64,000 nucleotides of DNA from Scytalidium lignicola (lineage: Eukaryota; Ascomycota; Leotiomycetes): NCBI GenBank assembly GCA_002812745.2, contig NCSJ02000172.1, positions 1 to 64,000 of the forward strand, in the 5' to 3' direction. Positions 36,588 through 47,363 of this stretch are shown here, piece after piece (position 1 is the stretch's first letter; each line of letters starts with the position of its first letter). A program made the translations under genes and the position numbers. The notes beneath the pieces were generated by a model. It was not told the origin of the DNA and made no database searches. It was given only the letters and a program-made list of their open reading frames with translations.

Positions 36588-37400
36588 CTAGGATGGCATA
36601 CGGTGATAATTCATCTTACCGGTAGCGTTTTCCTGCGCCTGGCAAGACCCAATATGCTCACCCCAATGAGCATCTGGACATCCGCATGATCCGATAACAG
36701 AAATTTTATCCTCCCCAACATCGCAACATTTGGAGTCATGGACTGTGAAAATCCCATTACAACAACTACAGAATTCCTTACTGATGACTGGTGGTAACTC
36801 CGGAGTTGGTAACCGTGGAGGTCTTGGAGCTGGAGGGGGAGCTGATCGCCTCCGGGATGCTTGTGGAATAGATTGAATGTGGTATTCATACTCAAGCTTA
36901 GACTCTCGACTCAAAGTTGAGTCGATATTTTGTGTTGGTGTCTTTGCTTTCGAGGAGCGATTCTGAACATGCCGACGATGCCTCGTTGGCGAGGAATAAT
37001 CCACACATGGTAAGTACCTACTGGAAGAGAGGTTGGTTGGTTGCACCGATGCTCTCAAGGTGGGTTTTCTTTGTGAGTTTTTAAAGTCTTCCATTGTCAG
37101 ATCTCTCTCTACCACTGAATGCATCAGAGTTCGCTTTATTGGCATTTTTGTACCATTTCTTTTCGTCAAAAGGCGTTGCTGAGAAGTCATTTCTCCTGCT
37201 TGCTTTTCGTTATCTATGACACTGGAGTCCCAGTGCACCTTCTTAAGGGTTTCCTTTTGAATGCGGGCTGTTTTCAGATAATGAAGTTGTGAGAGAACAA
37301 CTTCATCTGGTAAACAGGTCAATGTGTCGCCAGCTACATAAGCTGAGCGCTCAGAACTCATGGTGGAAATATTTGTTGAGGTGCGATAGAATGAAGCCAT
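36588..37400 (-). CDS. Hypothetical protein with Cys-rich C-terminus
   Basis: A 270-aa frame without recognised homologues. The N-terminal two thirds are basic and Ser/Arg-rich (SPTRHRRHVQNRSSKAK). A proline stretch follows (APPPAPRPPRLPTPELPP), then a compact Cys cluster with CSCCNG, KCCD, CGCPDAHWG and SCQ that could bind zinc. The start could also be the Met at residue 14. A GTAAGA donor lies 36 bases before the stop, so a further 3' exon is possible. Function unknown. Confidence 0.6.
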   Translation of the reverse strand: MASFYRTSTNISTMSSERSAYVAGDTLTCLPDEVVLSQLHYLKTARIQKETLKKVHWDSSVIDNEKQAGEMTSQQRLLTKRNGTKMPIKRTLMHSVVERDLTMEDFKNSQRKPTLRASVQPTNLSSSRYLPCVDYSSPTRHRRHVQNRSSKAKTPTQNIDSTLSRESKLEYEYHIQSIPQASRRRSAPPPAPRPPRLPTPELPPVISKEFCSCCNGIFTVHDSKCCDVGEDKISVIGSCGCPDAHWGEHIGSCQAQENATGKMNYHRMPS

Positions 37401-39436
37401 CCTATACCCACAAGTGGGGGAGCTCAGTAGTGAGTAGGCTTTGGCTACTTAGCCGACGTGGTATGAGAATTTAATACGTGAAGGGTACTTTTGATACTTT
37501 GGTCCAGCGATGATGATAGCCGGATGAGATGGAATCCTTTTCAATGATGGAATGTTGATGGATGTCCTCCAGGTAGGTGATGACAGGAAGGTAATTTGAC
37601 GAATTTTCTCACAAAAGCAAGCGATGGTAGAGCAGGTCGAGGGGGTTTGTGTCACGTGGGGGAGGTCCCTATATTGGCCAAAGGTTGTTGGAATTTAGTG
37701 CAAAAAAGTTTGCTAATAAATGCTAGTGAGTTATGGATGAACTCAATGGATAGGAAGATAGAAAGAAGAAGGTTGACAATGAGGGGGGAGGTGCTCACCT
37801 TTTATGGGGGGGGAAGAACTATGTCAATGGCAGGGGCCAATCAAGCGACAGAGCTGAACGGCGGCCCATGCAGGTAAGGCCCCCTTCGCACACAGAATGT
37901 GGCTAAGCGACACTCCTCATTACTTCACAAGTAGAGGAATGTGCTTCTTTGTATATTTGAGTAAGTTTTGTTTCTTTAAGTACCTCACTTTTCGGTGACC
38001 AGAAGTGATATTGATGGTCCGTGCACGGGAGCTTAGAGTGGAGATGAGTAGTAGAGATACAATATCTACGATACTCTCAAGTGTTGAAGGTATAACTAGT
38101 TAAAGAGATGAATTATTACTTTGTAGTTCAGAAGAATGATTTTCTGTAACTTGCATCAGGCTCTCTTACCTTGTCTGCTTGTCTTTGGGTTCTTGGACGT
38201 TGACGTGATCACGTGGTAAGATCGCATTGAGTGCTTCTAGAAGTACTCAATTTCTGTGCTCAAATAATACCAATTTTTGAAGGGATCATGCAGTATATGT
38301 AAGCAAAGTGTCCTGTCTAAGTCTGTGTCAGTCTATCTGCGTCGACCAATGTGAATAGCTACATATCACGTGTAGCAAAGCTTAGTCATCGTGGCTGAGT
38401 AATAGTTTACGTAATCCAAATAGGCACCGACTTCGTTGATTTGTAGATGTCAAGGAAGTTTCTCTATGACGCTTCTAAATTGAGCATGATAAGTGTCATG
38501 TAACATGATTGTCTCAGTCTGATCCATAGCTTTGATGTGCAAGCATTACACTCCCTCCAGTGATGATTGAATAAACTCACACTTCCTATCTCCTCGATGA
38601 AGTTTCCCTTTTCGGTTATTAATGATCTTGGTCAATCCACAATGTGATCTGAAGAACTGAAGAGCCATATTGACTCTATCGTATCATCTCCTTACAGAGG
38701 ACTCAAATCAGGGCTCCAAATTTGCTGAGAACTAGCACTAGATTTTGTATACTGTCCAAAAAAAGACCCAACTCTACCTAAGTAGTTGGTCCAAGATCGC
38801 ATCATTGTTTTCCTATTCGATAATTATATCGGCTACTTGACTGACCTCCCGGAAACTCCTGCATCCTTAGTTAATACTTTAATCACCCCAGCAACCTAGG
38901 TGTCGCTTCAACACTAAACTCCTGCAACCACAACTACATCTAATTCCAATAAAAATCTAATATCAAGAGAGAAAAATATATAAGACCAAAAAGAAGTTTA
39001 AAAATAGTCTGAGTGACAAAAGAGTTCGGTTTCAACACAGCCATAGCCGCTCACCTACATCTCTGCTAATGTCAGTATTCACTTCACCCATTAGACTTGG
39101 TTGTCCAATCCTTTTCTCGGAACAACAACTTGTCCTGACCATTATACCACAACGGCGCTGTTTGTTGTTCTGTTGAGAGGTAGGTTGCTTATTTGGCATT
39201 ATATAGGGAAGGTTAGGAGTTGAGGAGGAAGGTCGCTAGCAAATTATGGAGAGTGGTTTCCTCTTGAGTTTGATTATGTCAGCACTTCTGGAGAATATGA
39301 TTGGCTTAGCTGTGACGCTACCAACCCCCTTTTCGCTGAGAGCAAAAATAATATAAACTAAAAGTGCAAGTATATTTATCTATGCTAGACCTTTTCAAAG
39401 TCACCATCTTGTACCATGGCAAATGATAAGGCCTAG
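37401..39436. other. 2 kb intergenic stretch
   Basis: No coding frame with family features. A G-run near 37805 and ordinary AT-rich sequence follow. Nothing recognised in 37900-39400. Confidence 0.45.
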
Positions 39437-40356
39437 CTAAGCATAATGCACACGATACGCATCTGGAACTTTAAAGGTTAAATCCAGTTTCCCCATCACT
39501 TTCCGCACTGCTTCCAGACCCCCATCATAAAATACAGCCCCGATAATAGCTCTCATGGCTCTTGCTACTGTCCTTGATTTATCCTCAGCCTGGACGTCAT
39601 CCTTGAGCAATGCAAGGATATTCCTTCGCTTCGACGGCTGCAGTGGCTTCCTAGGTCTAATGTATTTCTCGATTTTGGTTTTACGCCCTAGTTGATCAAG
39701 GTGTCTTCTTGAGAGCATCTTATTCATGAATTTTCTTGCATCTCCTATAATTTGATGGTTAGTCAGTTCTTTCTTTACGTTCTCCAGTCACTTCAGTAAA
39801 TAATACAAAAAAATACAATATTGAAAGATGAAGGACCCAACCAACCATTAGAAACTTGAAAGAGATAACACTGGTCTTTCAACACTAGCTTCATTGCTGC
39901 CTCTCCAACAATCGAAAAGCCTCTGTTTCCATCGTCTAAATGCCTGTGCGAACTTCCCACACATGTGATGCCAGAACCAGGGGATTCAAGTGCTTCTTCC
40001 AGGAGATCTGGATCTCTGAAATGATATTGGATGATTGTTTCAATATTTTGCAGCCACTGTGATGCGCCTATGCCTGCTGATGAATAGATACCTCTTTGTA
40101 GAACTAATTCAGTACGCTGGCCGCGGGGTGATTGCTCCATAGGTGTCCTTGTCAGTTGGTTGCGAGATTGGTGTACACCAGGAGACCCAGATAGATTATC
40201 ATGTAGATCAGCACCTTGATTAACTAGGCGGATATTCGATGCCACTGCTGAAGGTGAAGAATAAATGCTTGAAGATGAACTCCTGTTCGAATCTGATTGA
40301 CTCATGTTTGGTTGTTCGCTATTTTGGTACGCAAAGTTTGGTTTGAAACCTGACAT
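39437..40356 (-). CDS. RNase III-fold protein with degenerate active site
   Basis: Two exons, 40356-39846 and 39744-39437 (819 nt, 272 aa). The first 95 residues are Ser/Gln-rich. From about residue 100, NIETIIQYHFRDPDLLEEAL matches helix 1 of the RNase III domain. The signature position (normally L-E-F-L-G-D) reads FSIVGEAAM, so the catalytic Glu and Asp are Ser and Glu. The second catalytic motif (D-x2-E-A-x-I-G-A) reads ARAMRAIIGAVFYDGG, with both acids replaced by Arg. Fold-defining residues (IIGAVFYDGG) remain. No dsRBD is present. This suggests a non-catalytic RNA-binding or structural role, as in mitochondrial ribosomal RNase III paralogues. Confidence 0.72.
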
Positions 40357-40996
40357 TTATTTACTATTACTACTACCACTGAAGAGTGACAATAATAGAT
40401 GTAGCTCTGAATCACAGTTTCTTCCCCATTTACCGAACATGACCCCCAGATCTGTTCTCAAAAGTCGGTTGTATTCACTACGTTTGTTAAATTATTCGTT
40501 TTAAACTTATTAATTCTCTACGTCGATGCTTTAGCACTCTCCTTGCATGATCAGAGAAACAGATGTCTGGAACACGAGAAGACATGCACAAGTGGCAACC
40601 TTCTTTTGGTTCAGGTTTTGCGTTATGTGGTGATCGATTGGGTCGAAACACTGCTAGGTGTAACACCACACCGAAAAAACACCTACACTAAGTTGATACG
40701 GAACATAAGTTACACAATTATGCACACTTTCCTTTGTTATTCTTTCGACCTTGATAGTAAGCACTGCTATGAACAATATTCTTTGCTCAAACCTCTACAA
40801 ATAACAAGAAAAACTAGGGAGATCTCTATATATTGGATATCCCTTTGTGCTTATTTTATTTTTCACCTTTGTACATCTGCACACAACAGTTTTTNGTTTG
40901 TATATTTCCACTAACCCATTTTATTCAACACAAAAGACACAAAGAACCAGCTCTGTATCTCCTCTCCACACACAAAAAACATCTGTTAAAACTGGC

Positions 40997-41404
40997 CTAT
41001 ATATTCTCGCCCTCCAGCAACACAATCGCCTTCTTCTTCTTCTTCCTCTCTCTCTCAACGTTCCTCTCAAGCGTTAATTCTTTCTCATCTCTCTTCCTAT
41101 CAAGCTTGTCATTAGTTCCTTCAAACTCACCACAAGAGCTCCTCCTGTCGAAGAGAGCTCGACCCGCACGATGGGAGGTTTTATTCTCTCGATCAGTTTT
41201 CCTTGATTTTGGTGCCCGGAGCTGACTTGCGACTGTGGATTGTGGCGGATGATGGGTTTTATCGGGTATTGTATCATCGTCGCCATCGTCATTGTGGAAG
41301 TCATCCTCCGCCAGGGAGGTGGTTAAGTCGTCGATAGTTTCGTCCTGGCTACAATCCATTGTGGTTGTGGTTTGATTATTCTCGGTTTGGGAAGTAAGTG
41401 ACAT
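40997..41404 (-). CDS. Small charged hypothetical protein
   Basis: A 135-aa frame. The N-terminal half is acidic (AEDDFHNDDGDDDTIPD) and the C-terminal half very basic with a Lys run (ERERKKKKKA). No family recognised, and composition bias alone can keep such a frame open, so it may not be a gene. The ATG context is reasonable, and AT-rich non-coding sequence lies on both sides. Confidence 0.4.
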   Translation of the reverse strand: MSLTSQTENNQTTTTMDCSQDETIDDLTTSLAEDDFHNDDGDDDTIPDKTHHPPQSTVASQLRAPKSRKTDRENKTSHRAGRALFDRRSSCGEFEGTNDKLDRKRDEKELTLERNVERERKKKKKAIVLLEGENI

Positions 41405-42398
41405 TTTTGCTTTAGTTGTAGCTGATGATTTTGTGAGAAGAGGAAGTAATATGTGCTGGGGATTTGGTATGAATATATATATGAATGCAGTTTATCTAGA
41501 TATAGAAAAACAGTGCATCTGGCTAGGAAATATTGGGTGGGAAAGCTCCCTCGTTTTATATCCTAGCAAAAGATGATGCACTGAAACTCGAGGATAATAG
41601 CTCTTTAGTGTACTAAACAAAGTCTATGTTCTAGAACAAAAAACACTTAATACTACTCAGAATTTCTCCCGTTTTACTCTCAAGTTCTTCATGAAAATGA
41701 AGGAGAACAATTGCTACCTTTGTGACTATATGAGACAAATATGAACCATCAGCCCCGTGAACATTAGAACGTACTTGACCCTATTTCTTGTAAACCCATC
41801 ATATGAATGTTGAACAATGCTTTGTTATATCAGACATTTTTAAATATAAGACTTTCCGTTATTGTCCTCGACAACCATTGTAACCCTCGAGAGTATTTGA
41901 AACATGCCTAAGATATGATCGTATTATATGATTTGAAACTTTCTAGAAACGTCAATAATCTCTAGCTCAAAGATATCATCTCAGGCCTTCCTTCTACTAC
42001 ATCCAAGCACAAGAATCTTCTCCTATATTAGAGACCAAAATTCGAGAACAGCGTTAGCATAGACCACTAATAGAAACTAGTCAAAGATAATTACTTGCAG
42101 ACAAAGAAACCAAAAGAACAATAAGCATCATGGTGAAACACCTCTAGCTAGATCCAGCCCTGAAACATTCGACTCTGAACAGAACTTAAAAGTCCATTCC
42201 TTCACAAGTAAAATAACAATAAAACCCACTAAATATAATGGTACACAAATAGATTTGGTATATACTACGTATACTTAAAACAAGAAACAGATACAACGCT
42301 GCGAAACCATTAAATCGTTACATCGTAAAAGGGTTCATTACACCGGCTTTGAAGCCTAAGCCTTCTTATTCATCCACTATCCACACAGCAAGGTCGTC
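41405..42398. other. Intergenic, no gene seen
   Basis: AT-rich throughout. No open frame of note and no repeat recognised. The right end is the 3' flank of the DUF7514 gene. Confidence 0.45.
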
Positions 42399-42693
42399 TC
42401 ATCGATAATCAGGAGCATACCTCCTAGGATCAACCCCTCTGACAATAGGAATGCCTCTACCCCTATCTCGCATACTGTCCCCACTGTCCCTCTCTCTCGA
42501 ACCCCTCAGATCCCGATCCGAATACCCTCTATCCCTCTCCTTCCACTCCCGATCTCTTCTCTCCCTTTCACGTCGTCTTTCGGTCGTAGTTCCATCATCG
42601 ACACTAGTTCGTCTCCCACCAAGTGGGATAACTGGCACCGCCCCGCTTCGAGGAGGATACAAACGATCGAAGTATCTCTCTCGATCACGGTCC

Positions 42694-42731
<38 letters not shown>

Positions 42732-44566
42732 ATCTCTCCATCGATCAGAAGCCTCATATGGATCCCGCTCACGTCCACGATCGCGATCTCGGTCTCTATC
42801 ACGAGCATCTCGACTAGGTCTTCTACTTCTATCGCCTTCTCTATCCCTATCTCTAATGTCGCCTCCTGCCCTGCCACCACTAGTAGAAAAGAACTCTTTA
42901 CCATCGGGGAGGTCTTTCCACGTGACATTATTGACACCGCCGGACCCTGTATGGGGGTTTCTAACATTATGCGCGTCCTGGAAAAACTGAGCGGATAATT
43001 TCCCATTTAGATCCACAGGTACGGCTCCAAATCCCGAGGTGCTTCTCTTTTGACTACGGCTCTCTTCCTCGGCCTCTCGGGAATGATATCGTGAATCTGG
43101 CGGTGTTGGTATCGTTTGTTGTAGAGGGACTGTGCCGGGAGCTGGAGGGGGCGAAGGAGCGTGAGGAATTTCGCCAAACAAAGGTGCGGACGATGATGTA
43201 GTTGGCTGTGGTTTGCTGGTATATTGATGTGTACGTGGTTTCCTAGAACGCGCTGAAGGACTCGTATCTTCATCGTCGGCATCCGACGGCTCTGATGATG
43301 ATGGTGATAGACTGTTAAAACTCGACCTACGATTATGACGTGGATGGCTGTGTCTCCTAACTCGCGGCTCTGGTTCAGGGAATATGTCAGGCGGTGGGCC
43401 GCCGTCAGGGGACGCAACAGGAGACGGAGAGCTAAGATTATCTGGAACACTTCGACGCCTTGAGCGAGACATGCGAGAAGTTTTAAGTTCGGGGGCGAGG
43501 AATTGGTTGGTACGATGAGTTGGAGAATCACTTAGTTTTGGCCGTGTAGGACGACCACTAGCTACGGAGACATGCTGGTATGGAATAGGGCGACTTCTAG
43601 ATTTTGCCGCATCGAAGTAATCGCCTGCTACATCAGCAGCCCGAGCCGGGGGCGGCGAACGACTTCTTGAAGCTGGTCTTCTACTGCGGACATGGGAATA
43701 GCCAGATTGGACTTTTGGTCGACGAGGCATATCCGGACGTGGCGAGGTTGATTTGCTCATAGCAGCATCTCGACGGAGCTGCTCAGCACATTGATTGTGC
43801 CATCTCTCAACATCGGCATCTGCCTTGAGCGGAAAGGCTTCTCTTGGTAAATCCGGAGGGAATACATGTCCAGTCTCTGGATTCTTGATGGCGAAGTTCT
43901 TGACAGCATTTTGCATGAATGGAACGTGTTCTTCGGGCCCTAGTAGAATCTCTATGGATTGCCATCGAACGAACCCACGGGTTGTCAAGGCTGGAACGGA
44001 AGGTCGTTCGAAGTCATCGGTTGTGGGCTGCAGCGTGTGCTGACAGCCTATCGAGGCGTAAATCCACGATATAGAAGGATGAGGCACATCAACGAAGAGA
44101 GCTATCCCAAGAGAACAGGGTCAGCCTGATGATTTCCCGAAGCAGACACACTCGCAACCATCAAGACGTACAATCATAATTCCCACCAACAGCTTTATAG
44201 AAACATGCTAGTTTTGACGGCGTAAGGTACTTCTCATTCGGATCTCCAATACTGCTGATCTTGAAAGAGAAAATCAGTCTCAAATCTTCATCAGAGCATA
44301 TATATCAAGCCCAAAAACAGCGCTAGGCAGCTCACAATGTGATACGCAATACCCCTCAGCAACAGATCCAACAGCTTGGTAGGTTTCTTATCAGCCTGAA
44401 ACAAGTACCCATAGAAGGATTTCGAATCAACCGGCGTGCTCTGCGCAGAAGATCCTGAAGCTGGAGATGAAGTCGCCGTCTCGGTCGGCGCAGGCATGAT
44501 AAGCAGCGGCGGCTGTGATGCGAGATCTGGATCCGGCTCTGGATCTGGAGTTGCTGGATCCGACAT
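42399..44566 (-). CDS. DUF7514-type protein with Arg-Asp repeat tail
   Basis: Three exons: 44566-44336, 44259-44172, 44101-42399 (2022 nt, 673 aa). The conserved part spans residues about 50-230 across both introns: SFYGYLFQADKKPTKLLDLL, RGIAYHI|ISSIGDP, LTPSKLACFYKAVGG, then SLFVDVPHPSISWIY and GFVRWQSIEILLGPEEHVPF. I assign this to DUF7514 from memory, with moderate certainty. The rest is disordered: SR-rich, then a long Arg-Asp dipeptide array (42690-42900) like those of splicing and RNA-processing factors such as U1-70K. The array is encoded by a GGTCTC hexamer repeat. Function unknown. The charged tail suggests nuclear RNA-related assembly. Confidence 0.82.
42693..42734. repeat. GGTCTC hexanucleotide repeat inside a CDS
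   Basis: About six to seven copies of GGTCTC in tandem encode alternating Arg and Asp on the minus strand. Multiples of six keep the frame, so copy number can vary without breaking the gene. Confidence 0.85.
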
Positions 44567-45776
44567 TTAAAAAAGAAAGGTTACTCTGTTCAGACACGAC
44601 AACGAATATTATAGCGGGGCTGTAAATTAAAAGATGTGCCTTTGTACAGCGCAATATGCATGCTGGCACGACATAGCGAACGATCCGCAAAGGAAAAACG
44701 GACGCGCGCGGGTGGTCCTGGACAAAACCGCCTTTGTTTTTCTGCATTCACTTTCATTATTGGGTGGTTTGCGCGAACCTCGCATTTTACCGCCTAAAAG
44801 CAGTTCCAACATGTCGTGAGCTGGTCGTCAGCAGGCTACACGTGTAGCCACACTGGATAGGGAAGGCGGTGAGCTGGTTTGGGATGCGGGGTGATTTACA
44901 AGTAGGCATTCTCAGTCCACCCTGTGATTCATCCAAGGCTCTAAAGCATGTCACGAGAAGAGACACCGAAACATTTAAAATCATGAGGCTCTTGTAAGGA
45001 ATGTCATATACTGTGATGGAATGTGATCTGGAAATGATATATAATTATAGCCTAATAAATGAAGTCCTTGTAGTCGTGAGAGAAAAGATGGGATATAGAC
45101 AAGCTCTTGACTGTGCCACTGCCACTCTACAAATTGATACTCAAAGGCTGAAATGATTCTTGGAATTATTATGACGGTCAAACCGAATAGGGGATAGCAA
45201 GCTGCAAAAACATACATTAACAAAAGAATATTACTGGCAGCTTCTATTTCAGAAACTATAGATTTGTTATTATACATTATGCGCGGCAGTGTACGTAACG
45301 TACGGAGGTTCCATATAAGTACGTTAGGTCCCGGATTCTCCGGGTTTACTCCCTCCCTTTTTTATAACGCCACATCTTCTCTTTCAATTCACCATGTTAT
45401 CAAGGATAGAAAACTGCAAAAATCTATAAATAAATAGTATTAAAATTAAAAGCTAAGTAAATTCTTTCCTGCTGCAAGGGTATCGTGGTTTCATCGCATA
45501 TCAACAATTTTTCTTTGTTGGGAAGGTCCGCGCCCCTTGACCGGACCTTCCTTCGTCTTCACAACTCCATAATTGGTCTACCCAAAATTCCCGAGAAGAT
45601 GAAATGAAAAGCAAAAAAAGAAGGGAAAAAAAANGAAATCCCAGAAATCCCAGAAATCCAAATTACAACTCGTTTCCTCATATCTCGTATTCCTCAATGT
45701 GTCCATGAATCCCATAGCGCCAAATACTTTTTGTCCATTTTACTATCAGCCCTCGTCTTCCAAAGATCCGCGAAAG
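44567..45776. other. Intergenic between DUF7514 and arrestin genes
   Basis: Frames at 44627-44984 are uninformative. A palindrome-like ACGTAACGTACGGAGG lies near 45295. An N at 45634 in an A-run is followed by a tandem GAAATCCCA repeat (45636-45660). Confidence 0.45.
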
Positions 45777-47363
45777 TTAACACTTTCCCGGCGCGACTAA
45801 CTGTCTTCCAGAAGGCTGCTGCGCCGATCCAACATCTTCATAGCTAGGTGGTTGCGCGGCGTTCTGTGTTCGACTTTGTGTAGTCCTCAACACTGACGTT
45901 CCAATCAACTCCTCCCCAGGAACCTCGATCACTCTGGGCCTAAGGTGCTGCTCTACATCAGCTATCTCCTGTGCTTGTTCTGCAGCATTCAACCTCCCCG
46001 TCACCCTTCCTTCTGAGGCAATTTGCACTGGGAGCTTCAACGTCACGTTCGAAGCAGGCACACCAGTTCCGGGAGTATGTATCGAGAGGTTGAGATCGAG
46101 AGCGTAGATCCTTGATGCGATGCAGGAGTGAAATGTGGGAATCCAGGTTTTCGAGCTCGGCAGGGATAGTGGAACGACGATGGTAGCTGTGTAGAACGTG
46201 TTCTGATTCTCATCGGCATCAGACCTCTCGGATGAAGATGCGGAACTGGTAGACGCTGCAGAGGGGCGGCGTGCGAAGGTGTCAGATGACTGAGATTCAT
46301 GTTTCGTCCATGATACTGACTCTACGCATCGAGAAGAGAGTGGAATAGTAGTGCTGTATACTCCTCGGGTAGGTTCATACTCAGTTATCATATATGCGCG
46401 AGCCGCGAGGCTTTGTGCAGGACGGACTGAGTAAAATGTCACCACCTTGATCTTGGATGTCAAGCCGCCCAAGCGTGGCGGCTGGTAAGAAGGATCCTGA
46501 GGATCAAATCGGAGGTCCAATTTTGTCAACGTCGTTCCAGGCGTCGTACCATTGGCTGTGGATGAAGCTGGAGAAGGGAGAACGAAAGCACTAGGTTGAG
46601 CGGCTGAGACAGTGATTTTCCCCAATTTACCTGAGAATACCCCCTTCTTCAGCGTCTTCGATCGCGAGAGACAGTAATCATTGTCATAGGGACCAATGCT
46701 CATTGGAGGTGCAGCTAGTGCTGCTGGGATGACATTCAGCTTTTTAGATCCTTCAACTAGAACTATCTCCTTTCCATCTTGGTCTCGGTACTGAACAACC
46801 CGAGCTTTGACGACATATCGGACCTTGGCCATGTCTGGACACAAGTCGTCCAGACTGCTATGTTCACGATCGCCTATACTTGGTGGGAGTTGTAGGTGAG
46901 CGTGATGAACATGCTCGGCTGCTACGCTGTGGGCGCAGCTTGATGGAAGTAGATGCTCAGGGATAACAAAGTTGAACGGGAAGGTGTATGTTCGTCCAGC
47001 TTCAGCGATTCGTGGATGAGGATAATCTGATTCTGGGATGGGCATGACCAATTTAAGAAAGCTATGTCGGGCGGTTGTGCGTGATCCTCCAGTTGCAGGA
47101 GACATGCTCTCTACGAAGGTCTTAGTCGTTCCTTCGAGAGTGATTTCGACCAGGTCGAATCGTGCATTGTTAGATGCCGTGACCTCAATTCGACCAGAAA
47201 GGGCATCGGAAGTGGTGTAGACCTTATCATCACTGTGGTTGTCCAGGACGATGTCCATTCCAGGCTTGCCCGCATGCGTCATCTTTTTGGCGTAGGTTGA
47301 AATGGCGCTGGTGGTAGTGTAGATAGAGGTTCCAGGCATATCAATATGGACCAGGCAACTCAA
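45777..47363 (-). CDS. Arrestin-like (ART) trafficking adaptor
   Basis: Single exon, 528 aa. The N-terminal half looks like an arrestin beta-sandwich: MDIVLDNHSDDKVYTTSDAL, LSGRIEV, LVEITLEGTTKT, YTFPFNFVIPEHLLPSSC and VRYVVKARV. The second half has IKVVTFYSVRPAQSL, a Ser-rich loop, and ASNVTLKLPVQI. A PPSY motif at residues 505-508 is the kind of PY motif that recruits the Nedd4/Rsp5 ubiquitin ligase. Arrestin-related proteins select plasma-membrane transporters for ubiquitination and endocytosis. The transporter targets cannot be told from sequence. Met9 (MPGTSIYTTT) is an alternative start. Confidence 0.85.
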   Translation of the reverse strand: MSCLVHIDMPGTSIYTTTSAISTYAKKMTHAGKPGMDIVLDNHSDDKVYTTSDALSGRIEVTASNNARFDLVEITLEGTTKTFVESMSPATGGSRTTARHSFLKLVMPIPESDYPHPRIAEAGRTYTFPFNFVIPEHLLPSSCAHSVAAEHVHHAHLQLPPSIGDREHSSLDDLCPDMAKVRYVVKARVVQYRDQDGKEIVLVEGSKKLNVIPAALAAPPMSIGPYDNDYCLSRSKTLKKGVFSGKLGKITVSAAQPSAFVLPSPASSTANGTTPGTTLTKLDLRFDPQDPSYQPPRLGGLTSKIKVVTFYSVRPAQSLAARAYMITEYEPTRGVYSTTIPLSSRCVESVSWTKHESQSSDTFARRPSAASTSSASSSERSDADENQNTFYTATIVVPLSLPSSKTWIPTFHSCIASRIYALDLNLSIHTPGTGVPASNVTLKLPVQIASEGRVTGRLNAAEQAQEIADVEQHLRPRVIEVPGEELIGTSVLRTTQSRTQNAAQPPSYEDVGSAQQPSGRQLVAPGKC

